Below are positions 39,189 to 46,692 of a stretch of DNA of 64,000 nt, in pieces. The stretch is from Hyphomonadaceae bacterium (GTDB lineage: Bacteria; Pseudomonadota; Alphaproteobacteria; Caulobacterales; Aquidulcibacteraceae). How positions within the stretch are numbered: the first letter of the stretch is position 1; each line of letters starts with the position of its first letter. The notes beneath the pieces are model-generated. The model did no database searches. It was given only the letters and a program-made list of their open reading frames with translations, and was not told where the DNA came from. The stretch is taken from positions 1-64,000 of the forward strand of contig JAEUMT010000026.1 in the NCBI GenBank assembly GCA_016791365.1. The letters run 5' to 3'. The position numbers were made by a program, and so were the translations under genes.

Positions 39189-39583
39189 GGCTCGGCTACC
39201 TCGTTGCCGCGATCGTTCTGTTCGCGGTCGAAATCTTGATCGCGCTGTTCGTGCGTGACGGCTTCATTCGGCCCTATGTCGGTGACGTCCTCGCCGTCGC
39301 GCTCGTCTATGCCACGCTCCGCGCCGCCACGCCGCTCAAGCTCATCCCGACGCTTGCAATCACACTCGCAATCGCCTTCGTCATCGAGATCGCGCAAGCG
39401 CTCAACTTTCTCGACGCTACTGGCCTCCGCGACAACACTATCGCCCGCACCGTCCTCGGCGGCGTCTTCGATTGGTCAGACCTCATGGCCTACATTGCTG
39501 GCGCCGCGATCATCTGCGTCATCGAACGCGCGCGTGGACGCCGTCAAAATGGCGCACGGCGGTCGGGAGCGGCTTTACGTTGA
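39185..39583 (+). CDS. DUF2809 family small membrane protein
   Basis: A 132-residue integral membrane protein with four hydrophobic segments and the DUF2809 pattern FIRPYVGDVLAVALVYA and a second-half FDWSDLMAYIAGA. Function unknown; VanZ-like relatives share this topology. It begins at TTG 39185, overlapping the upstream stop by four bases. The C-terminus is basic. It ends 46 bases before the next start. Confidence 0.8.
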   Translation: MRLGYLVAAIVLFAVEILIALFVRDGFIRPYVGDVLAVALVYATLRAATPLKLIPTLAITLAIAFVIEIAQALNFLDATGLRDNTIARTVLGGVFDWSDLMAYIAGAAIICVIERARGRRQNGARRSGAALR

Positions 39584-39629
39584 TTGTCGTCACGAGACCG
39601 ACTTAGGATGAGCGCCGATGGAGGGGCGA

Positions 39630-40439
39630 ATGAGATTTCTTATTGTGGCGGCCGCGGCGCTTTTTGTGTTTGCCTCCGGTGGGGCGGCGGTAGCGCAAGA
39701 GTGCGAGGCGATGGCGGGTACGCAAATCAGCCCAATCTCGTTCGACGCCGCTGCCACCGCGCTCTCTTCCGTTCCCGCGAAGGACGAATTTGAGACGACC
39801 GCCCAATACCAGACCCGCGTCGAAGCGGCGCTCGCTGGAATTTCGTCGCGGATGTTGGTGTCGGCGCCGTTCGACACCGAATACGCAACCTACAATGCGG
39901 ACGCCGGACGTTTCGAGATCCGGAGTTACGCGGTGCGAAATCTCAACACGGACTGGTTCACCGTCTTCTATGGTTCGCCCCACTACGGCGGCATTCGCTA
40001 TTCCACACTCGGAAACATCGATCTGGTTTTGAGTTCGTCCGACAGACCGAACGGGACTTATCAGGGGCAAAATTCGTACGGCGCAACTTGGACAGTCACT
40101 CGCGTTACGCGAACGGTGAACGCGATATTTGAACGAGAGCCTGCGAGGTACAACGAAGAACTGTTCGGTCAGCGTCCGGCTGGAGCGGCGCCTTTGACCT
40201 GGACGCTCCCCGTGCCGGTAGAACAAGCGCGAGGCATGCGCGACCGATTCAGAGCCGCGGTTCTGATCGCCCCCAGAGCGCCATTCTTTTTTGAGAACCG
40301 TCAGCAAAGCGCGGGTCGGATCACCATCCAAAACCCCCGGGATGTCGAGCAAGTATCTCGGATTATAGTCGCGGATATTCAGTGCGTCGTCATTACCGAT
40401 GACCAGAACAATGTCCTGATTGCTCAGCGAACAGTATAG
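39630..40439 (+). CDS. Exported hypothetical protein, 269 aa
   Basis: Not recognised. A signal peptide covers about the first 23 residues (MRFLIVAAAALFVFASGGAA). The mature protein is rich in polar and aromatic residues and beta-like, with 'VRNLNTDWFTVFYG' and a late region IIVADIQCVVITDDQNNVLIA. GGAGGGG at 39619-39625 gives an ideal site for ATG 39630, four codons after a possible earlier ATG. Base composition looks lower in GC than the neighbouring core genes. Its TAG overlaps the first base of the degraded cca fragment. Confidence 0.6.
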   Translation: MRFLIVAAAALFVFASGGAAVAQECEAMAGTQISPISFDAAATALSSVPAKDEFETTAQYQTRVEAALAGISSRMLVSAPFDTEYATYNADAGRFEIRSYAVRNLNTDWFTVFYGSPHYGGIRYSTLGNIDLVLSSSDRPNGTYQGQNSYGATWTVTRVTRTVNAIFEREPARYNEELFGQRPAGAAPLTWTLPVPVEQARGMRDRFRAAVLIAPRAPFFFENRQQSAGRITIQNPRDVEQVSRIIVADIQCVVITDDQNNVLIAQRTV

Positions 40440-40556
40440 TGTCCACCGCCATCACTCATGCCGCTGGCTCAAAGCGCCGGAAACCCAAAAGCTGCTCGCC
40501 GCGCTTGAGGCCGCGCGCGCCGGCGGCTCACGTTTCGTCGGCGGCTGCGTGCGCCA
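40439..40556 (+). pseudogene. Decayed 5' fragment of a cca gene
   Basis: The 118 bases align with the first 117 bases of the intact cca at 43267: for example both encode WLK-x-x-ETQKLLAALEAAR followed by GSRFVGGCVR. I counted about 85% nucleotide identity by hand, and most differences fall at synonymous third positions. A single-base deletion near codon 8 shifts the frame, so it is not functional. Homology stops abruptly after GTGCGC, where the intact gene continues AACACGCTG and this one CAACAGGTG. It sits immediately before the DUF4062 gene's end (opposite strand), forming a flank of the 2.7-kb segment. Confidence 0.85.
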
Positions 40557-40701
40557 ACAGGTGTCGCCTCGGGCGGTCGACGGGAGCGCTTACCGCATCT
40601 CTGAGGTTTGCAGCAATTGGTGACGCTGGCGACGCATAGCTTCGGCGTCACTGAACGAGGGGGCATGCGTGAGTTGTCGATTGGCGTCGTGCTTTTCGCG
40701 C

Positions 40702-43080
40702 TTATCGCCTTCCAGCGCCGTCGATCATGCGCAGGAGCGTAGTGTATCGATAGGCGTCAGGCTCGCCGATTAGTCTCTCGAAGAACACCGGATCATTGTC
40801 TGGATCGGCCTCGTTGGCGCCAAGGATCACGGCCTTGCGTATAGCCTCAACGGCTTGCTCAGGCGAAAAATCTCCGATGCCGCTTCGACGGCCGTCCGCG
40901 ATATGGTTCTCGAAATAGGCAACCGCGCGTTCATCCAGGTTCTTCAACAGCAACCCAAGTTGGCCGCACGCCGCCTGCCCCTTGGCGTACGATTTATCGT
41001 GCGTCGCCTGGTGCAGTTTCCGAAATGCAGTGCCAAGACCCGAGAGAGAGAGCTTGCAATCCCTTGGTTCCAGCGTCGGACGTCCATCAGCCAACGTTCT
41101 CCCGCAGAGCCACGCATCGAGACCGTGGTCCCCAATCGTTCCGGCCGTTGTGCTCCACTCGTACAGTACTCCGCGATGGTTGCGGTAGCGCTCATTGGTG
41201 GCCTTTAGCGCCGCCATCGCTTCCTTCCCTTTGCCGACGCGTCGAAGCACCGACGCGAGTGCAGTTAGGCTTTGCACATTCTCGCTGTCTTCTGCCCACA
41301 CCGCCTTGGCCACGGAAACGGCGACTGGCCAGCGAGCTTCACCCGCATCAACAAAGTGTTTTGCAAGCTTGAAGGTCCAACTCGCGATATCGGGCGTCGA
41401 ACGATTTGAGTGGAAATGCCCTAGCGCCGCTCTGGCAAGGAAGGGGTACCAGCGGTCAACGTCGTCATCGTCTTCGCGCATAACCGCGCAGGCCGCCTCA
41501 GCGATGCGGCGGTGGCGCGTCAGGACCCAGCTATCCCCGGAATCGAGCATAGCTTCGCGCCGCAGCGGAAGGAGAACCTCGCGCTCCAACGCGTCGAGTT
41601 CGCACCCCAGTGCAAAGGCTAAGACAGATCGGGATAGGTAAAGCTGATTTTCAGCATGCATTGCCGCGACTATCGCGTAGACGTCGCGCAGGCTGAAACT
41701 GCCGATCGCTGGCTCGTGGCTGAGCCCGTTGACCAAGGTGCGAACATGAGCGCGCATGTCGTTACCTTGTCGGGTGATGAGGAGCGCTCCCAACAACTCA
41801 CCGGCCTCGTTTCGCGCGGCAAATTCGCGAGCGTGGCCCAGCAATGCCGCAACTGCGTCGTCTTCACTTTGGCCTTTCAGGTTGCCCATCGCCTGGTCGC
41901 CCCAAGCGATCCAGCCGGCAACGATGCGCCTCGCGTCTTCACGATCCAGGCCAATAAGGGGCTCCATGCGAAGGTCTGCGAAGGGCTGCCACAGGCCTGG
42001 AAGCAACTTCTTGGCTTGCCACTCCGCGTCCCGGGCGACCAGCAATAGATGAATGTCCGTTCTGGCGGCCACCCTCTTAACAGCGGCAAGAATTGCTGCG
42101 GCAATGTTGTCGGCGTCGTCTATAACGACCACCCAAGCGTGACCGGGCGCAGATGGCAAATCCGCGAGCGTATCTTCAGGAAGTTCTGCATTCGCCGCTC
42201 GTCGATAGAGGCACGTCCAATCCTGTTGATCATTCTCGACCAGGCTTGCGGCCGCCTGCAGCACTGCCGTTGACTTGCCTTCGCCACCGGCGCCTGCAAG
42301 GAGGATCACTTGCGGCTTGTTCGCGCCGGAATGGATCGCGCTTAGACGACTTGCCAATCGTGCAGCGATCGCTCTCGCCTGTACGCCCCTCGCGAGCGCA
42401 AAGCGCCACGTTGGCAGGATGCCGTCAAAGAACTGGACCATGTCGCTTAGAGCGGGCGAATCTGCGCGAATTCTTGCAACCGCGTCGCGATCGACTACTT
42501 CCCAACCTGGCGTCGTGACAGCGTGTGCAGTCGGGATTGTGGCGGCTGCGAGTGGAGGCTGGGAACGCGTCTCCGCTTCGATGGCCTCACGCAGCTTGAC
42601 TAGGGACTGGAGTGCTTGCGCTCTCAAATCGTCGACGGACTTAAATTCCGCATATATGCGCCCTTTTTTTGCGAGCGCGGTAAATGCGTTGAGTTTCTCG
42701 CGATGCCGATTGCCTTCTTCATCCAACGCATGTCGTGGAATGTCGTGCTCGCCATGCATGATGAACATGCAAATGGGAATATTGCGCTCGACCGCGCGAC
42801 GAAACTCCAATTCGGTCAGCGACAATCCATTCGGATTTCGATCCGGATCCTCGAGTACTTGGCCGTAGCGATAGCTGATCAAGCCGACGTAGCCGTCTGC
42901 TTCTTCAACCTTTGCCAACGAAGCACTTATTTCGTCGTGGCCGGGGAGCGCGGCGTCGTTCTCCATTGCCACCGGGAATAGCTCTTGAGTTTGCATCGCC
43001 TGGCGGATGGCGTCCCGGTGCTTTACGAGTTCCTTGTAAGTGCTCGACAGCATTACCCTGTATATCGGCTTTCCCGGCAC
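40702..43080 (-). CDS. DUF4062 - P-loop STAND-type NTPase with helical C-terminus
   Basis: A 792-residue multidomain protein. Residues ~5-165 are a DUF4062 domain (VMLSSTYKELVKHRDAI, SYRYGQVL, LSLTELEFRRAVERNIP). A P-loop NTPase module of the STAND/NACHT-like kind follows: Walker A GAGGEGKST (263-271), Walker B VVVIDDADN (317-325) and a sensor-like LLLVARD (345-351). The C-terminal half is helical and TPR-like (repeated AVSVAKAVWAEDSENVQSLT-type helices). DUF4062-STAND proteins are predicted intracellular sensors, often in defence contexts. GTG 43080 is preceded by GGGAG. No partner gene is adjacent; the cca fragment lies past its end and the intact cca is divergent. Confidence 0.82.
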   Translation of the reverse strand: MPGKPIYRVMLSSTYKELVKHRDAIRQAMQTQELFPVAMENDAALPGHDEISASLAKVEEADGYVGLISYRYGQVLEDPDRNPNGLSLTELEFRRAVERNIPICMFIMHGEHDIPRHALDEEGNRHREKLNAFTALAKKGRIYAEFKSVDDLRAQALQSLVKLREAIEAETRSQPPLAAATIPTAHAVTTPGWEVVDRDAVARIRADSPALSDMVQFFDGILPTWRFALARGVQARAIAARLASRLSAIHSGANKPQVILLAGAGGEGKSTAVLQAAASLVENDQQDWTCLYRRAANAELPEDTLADLPSAPGHAWVVVIDDADNIAAAILAAVKRVAARTDIHLLLVARDAEWQAKKLLPGLWQPFADLRMEPLIGLDREDARRIVAGWIAWGDQAMGNLKGQSEDDAVAALLGHAREFAARNEAGELLGALLITRQGNDMRAHVRTLVNGLSHEPAIGSFSLRDVYAIVAAMHAENQLYLSRSVLAFALGCELDALEREVLLPLRREAMLDSGDSWVLTRHRRIAEAACAVMREDDDDVDRWYPFLARAALGHFHSNRSTPDIASWTFKLAKHFVDAGEARWPVAVSVAKAVWAEDSENVQSLTALASVLRRVGKGKEAMAALKATNERYRNHRGVLYEWSTTAGTIGDHGLDAWLCGRTLADGRPTLEPRDCKLSLSGLGTAFRKLHQATHDKSYAKGQAACGQLGLLLKNLDERAVAYFENHIADGRRSGIGDFSPEQAVEAIRKAVILGANEADPDNDPVFFERLIGEPDAYRYTTLLRMIDGAGRR

Positions 43081-43266
43081 GTTCAGCTCCCGCCTTGAAG
43101 CGCTGCCGGATTAGTCCCCCGGGCGAGCGAGACAGTAAAGCCCCTTTGACGGCCGGCCATCGAGCGCGTAACGGCGAGCGGCGTCGAAATCGTGGCCCAC
43201 GTCGAATAACCTAGTCGCCCCACCATCGGTTGATGGAATGCCAGAACTGCGCGAAGACACCGTGCA

Positions 43267-44502
43267 ATGACCGCGATCACCCACGCCGTTTGGCTCAAGG
43301 CCAAGGAAACCCAAAAACTGCTCGCAGCACTGGAAGCTGCGCGCGCCGACGGCTCGCGTTTCGTCGGCGGCTGCGTGCGCAACACGCTGATCGGCGCGCC
43401 GGTCGATGATCTCGACATCGCCACGCAGCTCACGCCACCGGAAACCATCGCCGTCGCCGCCGAAGCGGGCTTCGCCGCGCACCCGACAGGCATCGAACAC
43501 GGCACCATTACTGTCGTTGTCGATCGCAAGCCGTTTGAAGTCACGACGCTCCGCCGCGATGTCACCACCGATGGCCGCCGCGCCACCGTCGCCTTCACCG
43601 AAAGCTGGGAGGAGGACGCGCAACGGCGCGACTTCCGCATGAACGCGCTCTACGCCGACGCCCAAGGCCACATCCACGATCCCACCGGCGGCGGCCTCGA
43701 CGACGCGCGCACCGGGCGCGTCATCTTCATTGGCGACGCCGCCACGCGCATCAAAGAAGACTATCTCCGCATCCTGCGCTTCTTCCGCTTCAACGCCTGG
43801 TACGCGCGCACGCCGATCGATCCACACGGGCTGCAGGCTTGCGCCGATCTCGTCGCTGGGCTGGACAGTCTCTCGGTCGAGCGCATCTGGAAAGAAGTGA
43901 AGAAGCTCCTGGGTGCGCCTGATCCGCGCGCGGCGTGGGAAGGGATGAGCGCAATCGAGGTGCGCGCCCGCGCGCTGCCTGAACTCGACAACACGCCGCG
44001 TCTGCGCGCGCTCATGGATCTCGAAGCCGATCTGATGCTGCCGGTCGACGCCATGACACGCGTCGCCGCCGCGCTTGAAGACCAGGAAGGCGCCAAGGCG
44101 CTGTCGCGCCGTTTGAAGCTCTCAAACGAAGAGCGCGACCGGCTCGTTGGCGCGCTCGGCGACGATGTGAAGATCACGTCCTACATGTCGCTCCGCGAAA
44201 TGCGCCGCGCGATCTACAAGCTCGGCAACGAAGCCTTCCGCGACCGGGTCATGCTGGCTTGGGCTGCATCCGGCAACGACAAAGCCCAAGCTTGGCGGGC
44301 GCTCGTGGCGCATGCGCAGATGTGGAAGGCGCCGAAGCTGCCGCTCACCGGCGACGAAGTGATGGCCGCCGGCATCCCCGCCGGACCCAAAGTCGGCCTC
44401 ATCATGCGCGAAGTCGAAGACTGGTGGATCGACGCCGATTTTCCAGACGACAAGCTGTCGATCATCGAACGCCTGAAAGCTGTGGCGCAGGGGATGAGCT
44501 AA
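43267..44502 (+). CDS. cca: CCA-adding tRNA nucleotidyltransferase
   Basis: CCA-adding enzyme (class II, bacterial type; 411 residues) that builds or repairs the 3' CCA of tRNAs. The N-terminal nucleotidyltransferase motif is GGCVRNTLIGAPVDDLDIATQL, with the two catalytic Asp of DLD. The region RRDFRMNALYADAQG and the ERIWKEVKKLL helical domain follow. The reading frame is intact. Its first 117 bases are duplicated as a decayed copy at 40439, so the region between may be an insertion. Confidence 0.95.
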   Translation: MTAITHAVWLKAKETQKLLAALEAARADGSRFVGGCVRNTLIGAPVDDLDIATQLTPPETIAVAAEAGFAAHPTGIEHGTITVVVDRKPFEVTTLRRDVTTDGRRATVAFTESWEEDAQRRDFRMNALYADAQGHIHDPTGGGLDDARTGRVIFIGDAATRIKEDYLRILRFFRFNAWYARTPIDPHGLQACADLVAGLDSLSVERIWKEVKKLLGAPDPRAAWEGMSAIEVRARALPELDNTPRLRALMDLEADLMLPVDAMTRVAAALEDQEGAKALSRRLKLSNEERDRLVGALGDDVKITSYMSLREMRRAIYKLGNEAFRDRVMLAWAASGNDKAQAWRALVAHAQMWKAPKLPLTGDEVMAAGIPAGPKVGLIMREVEDWWIDADFPDDKLSIIERLKAVAQGMS

Positions 44503-44509
44503 CACTTCA

Positions 44510-44662
44510 CCACCCATTCCCGGGGCTTCGCGCAGCGAAGAGCCCGGACCCATAAACACGTTTGTTTGCAAGAGGAGCGCGGGGTGACCGTGCACTCTTG
44601 TCACCCATGCGAGTCTATGGGTCCCGGACTTGGCGCTACGCGCCAATCCGGGAATGGGTGGG
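44510..44662. repeat. Composite palindromic repeat with internal hairpins
   Basis: Two imperfect inverted arms: CACCCATTCCCGG at the left (44511-44523) pairs with CCGGGAATGGGTG at the right (about 44648-44660), and CCCGGACCCATA (left, ~44543-44554) pairs with TATGGGTCCCGG (44616-44627). Each arm contains its own small hairpin (GCTTCGCGCAGCGAAG on the left and TTGGCGCTACGCGCCAA on the right). This resembles interspersed palindromic (REP-like) units of alphaproteobacteria. It separates cca from the convergent acyltransferase and may also act as a transcription barrier. Confidence 0.75.
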
Positions 44663-44663
44663 G

Positions 44664-45914
44664 TTAGGTCGGCGAGACTTGTGCGCGGCGAAAGCGCGGC
44701 AGCTCAAGCTTCCGCACCCACTTCCGCGCTGGCTCCTCGATCACGAGATACGCGACCATCGACGCCGCGATGCACACCGCAAACACACCAACCACCGCGC
44801 CAACACGCAGCGCGAGATCGGACGTCTCCGTCACGCCAAACTTCTCCAGCGCATGAAACCACACGATGTCGATTGGCAGGTGGATCATGTAGAGCGCGTA
44901 GCTTGCCGCACCGAGGAACACGAACACGCGACCAGACATTGGCGCATCGACGCCATGACGCGACGTTTCCGCTAATCCGTAAAGCAGCCCGGCGAGCCCG
45001 AACCACGTCAGACCCTCCCACCAGCCTAGCGTCGTCACCGCGACGACCCAGCCCGTGCTCACGGCCACGATTGGCCAAGCCCAGCTCTTCGGCGCCGCGT
45101 GCTCACGCCCGAAGGCGTAAAGTGTGACGCCCAGCAGGAACGAGGGAAGGATGCGCAGCGCGCCGATCTGCGCGGTCATCTGCGAGAAGTCGCGGCCGAC
45201 CCACGGCAGCACTTGATGCAAATTGCTCAGCGCCCAGAAGCTCGCGACGCACAGCGCGAGTGATGCAAGCACCGCGAATCCCCCGCCCCCTCGCGGGGCG
45301 GGGGCAGGGGGTGGGGGGCGATCAGTCGCGCTGATGTCTGCAGACACAAGCGCGTCGGCGCGCCCGCCCTCCCCAACCCTCCCCCACAAGGGGGGAGGGA
45401 GAATGTGTTGAGCTTTCAGCACCAAGCCAGCAACAAGCGGGAAGAGCAGATACGCCAGCCACTCCGCGCTGATCGACCAGCTTGGGAAATTCCAGCCGAC
45501 AGCGCTCGTCGCGCCCCAGGCGTGAACCATGAAGAGGTGCGCCGGCAGATCGCTCCACTTGAATGCGTCCGGCGAGCCAACGCCCGCGCCCATCGCCGTC
45601 GCGCCCACGAACAGCACCAGCATCGCGCCCAGCGCCGCCAGGTGCATCGGGTAAACCCGCGCGATCCGGTTCTTCAGGAAGCCGCCATACCCAAACCGGC
45701 CGCCTTCGAGGCTCGTCAGATAGACGTGCGCCAGGATGAAGCCCGAGAGGGTGAAGAAGAGGTCGACCCCAAGATAACCATCCGCCACCAGCCCAAACTG
45801 ACCCATTCCAAGGCCCAGATGGTCCTTAAAATGGTACAAGAGCACCCAAAACGCCGCGATAAATCGGAGCGAAGTCAGCGGTTTAAGCTCTTGGGGGTAG
45901 GCGCGTGGGGTCAT
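44664..45914 (-). CDS. Acyltransferase 3 family (OafA/YrhL-like) membrane protein
   Basis: An integral membrane acyltransferase of about 416 residues: the N-terminal LTSLRFIAAFWVLLYHF with the conserved H, then DLFFTLSGFILAHV, typical of the family that O-acylates surface sugars. About ten transmembrane segments. Unusually, a 45-residue low-complexity insert (about residues 168-212, starting HILPPPLWGRVGEGG) interrupts the core between two helices and coincides with a palindromic repeat in the DNA. I started at ATG 45914; an earlier GTG adds five residues. The glycan substrate is not known. Confidence 0.87.
   Translation of the reverse strand: MTPRAYPQELKPLTSLRFIAAFWVLLYHFKDHLGLGMGQFGLVADGYLGVDLFFTLSGFILAHVYLTSLEGGRFGYGGFLKNRIARVYPMHLAALGAMLVLFVGATAMGAGVGSPDAFKWSDLPAHLFMVHAWGATSAVGWNFPSWSISAEWLAYLLFPLVAGLVLKAQHILPPPLWGRVGEGGRADALVSADISATDRPPPPAPAPRGGGGFAVLASLALCVASFWALSNLHQVLPWVGRDFSQMTAQIGALRILPSFLLGVTLYAFGREHAAPKSWAWPIVAVSTGWVVAVTTLGWWEGLTWFGLAGLLYGLAETSRHGVDAPMSGRVFVFLGAASYALYMIHLPIDIVWFHALEKFGVTETSDLALRVGAVVGVFAVCIAASMVAYLVIEEPARKWVRKLELPRFRRAQVSPT
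45279..45413. repeat. Palindromic repeat inserted in-frame in the acyltransferase gene
   Basis: The 135-base GC-rich block contains two palindromic parts: CCCCGCCCC-ctcgc-GGGGCGGGG near its left end, and CTCCCCC-acaa-GGGGGGAG near its right. It encodes Pro/Gly-rich sequence unlike the membrane helices on either side. Its length is a multiple of three, so the host frame stays open. Short elements of this kind are dispersed in alphaproteobacterial genomes. Confidence 0.75.
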
Positions 45915-45957
45915 ACGCACTCGCCCCACGCAAGAAAAAGGCCGCGCGTCAGCTCTT

Positions 45958-45998
45958 GTTATAACGCACGTTATAACTTAGATTGTGCTTGTTATGAC
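45958..45998 (+). promoter_or_regulatory. Operator boxes of the AbrB-Doc operon
   Basis: The palindromic octamer GTTATAAC occurs at 45958-45965 and 45970-45977, and a near copy GTTATGAC at 45991-45998 overlaps the antitoxin start codon. The boxes cover a likely promoter (TTGTTA at 45957, 16 bases, TAGATT at 45979). This layout suits autorepression by the AbrB-type antitoxin. Seen in sequence; binding is inferred. Confidence 0.65.
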
Positions 45999-46302
45999 CG
46001 ATGAAACCAAGAAGCCCAAGGGCGTGCAGGATTCCGAAGCGCGCGACTTCCAGCCCCAAGCGTCTGCGAAGCCGGCTGGCCGCACGCTGAAAGTCCGCAA
46101 GATCGGCAACTCACTGGGTGTGGTTCTGCCCAAGGACGTGCTGGCGAAGCTCGGTGTCAGCGAGGGGGATGATCTGAGCGTGAGTGAGACGCCAGACGGT
46201 GTGGCGCTTCAACGTAACGACGCTGAGCTGCAGGAGCAGATCGAAGCGGCGCGCCGCGCCATGAAGCGCTACCGGAACGCGCTGCGCGAGTTGGCGAAAT
46301 GA
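45994..46302 (+). CDS. AbrB/MazE-type antitoxin
   Basis: A 102-residue antitoxin. The SpoVT-AbrB DNA-binding domain occupies about residues 30-75 (LKVRKIGNSLGVVLPKDVLAK), with a charged N-terminal extension and a helical C-terminal tail (EQIEAARRAMKRYRNALREL) that would bind and block the Doc toxin. The gene is preceded by palindromic octamers. ATG 45994 is chosen, with GTG 45985 possible. Its stop overlaps the doc start by four bases. Confidence 0.88.
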   Translation: MTDETKKPKGVQDSEARDFQPQASAKPAGRTLKVRKIGNSLGVVLPKDVLAKLGVSEGDDLSVSETPDGVALQRNDAELQEQIEAARRAMKRYRNALRELAK

Positions 46303-46688
46303 CGACCGAGCCCAAGTGGCTAGGCGTCGAGGCTGTACTGGTCATGCACGAAGAGCAACTCGCCGAGCATGGCGGGGCGGGCGGCATTCGTGATCTTGGC
46401 CTGTTGGAGTCGGCGCTCGCCCGCCCGCACAACGCGTGGAGCTACGGCCAAGGCGACCTCGTCGCTCTTGGCGCGCTCTATGCCGCTGGCATCATGCGCA
46501 ACCACCCATTCGTCGATGGCAACAAGCGCACCGGCTTTCTGGCTGCGTACGCGTTTCTCTATGTCAACGGTATCGAAGTCGTCGCCACCGAGCCGGAAGT
46601 GATTGTGCAGTGTTTGTCGCTTGCCGCTGGCGAAATCGATGACGCCGAGTTCGCGGCGTGGCTGCGCAGGAACGTGCAGCCACGCTAG
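46299..46688 (+). CDS. doc: Doc (Fic-fold) toxin, death-on-curing family
   Basis: A 129-residue Fic-fold toxin of the Doc subfamily. The catalytic loop is HPFVDGNKRTGF, matching HxFx(D/N)(A/G)NKR; Doc enzymes phosphorylate elongation factor EF-Tu and stop translation. Other family landmarks are LLESALARPHNAW and an ALGALYAAGIMRN helix. It overlaps the antitoxin gene by four bases, so the two are translationally coupled. The AbrB-Doc pairing differs from the classic Phd-Doc combination. Function in phage defence, persistence or stability is inferred only. Confidence 0.9.
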   Translation: MTTEPKWLGVEAVLVMHEEQLAEHGGAGGIRDLGLLESALARPHNAWSYGQGDLVALGALYAAGIMRNHPFVDGNKRTGFLAAYAFLYVNGIEVVATEPEVIVQCLSLAAGEIDDAEFAAWLRRNVQPR

Positions 46689-46692
46689 CGCC

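Noticed and set aside
40439..40639. 66-codon ORF starting at the cca fragment as a real gene
   Set aside because: Its frame is shifted relative to the homologous cca sequence, so the residues differ from the conserved ones; I call it a pseudogene fragment.
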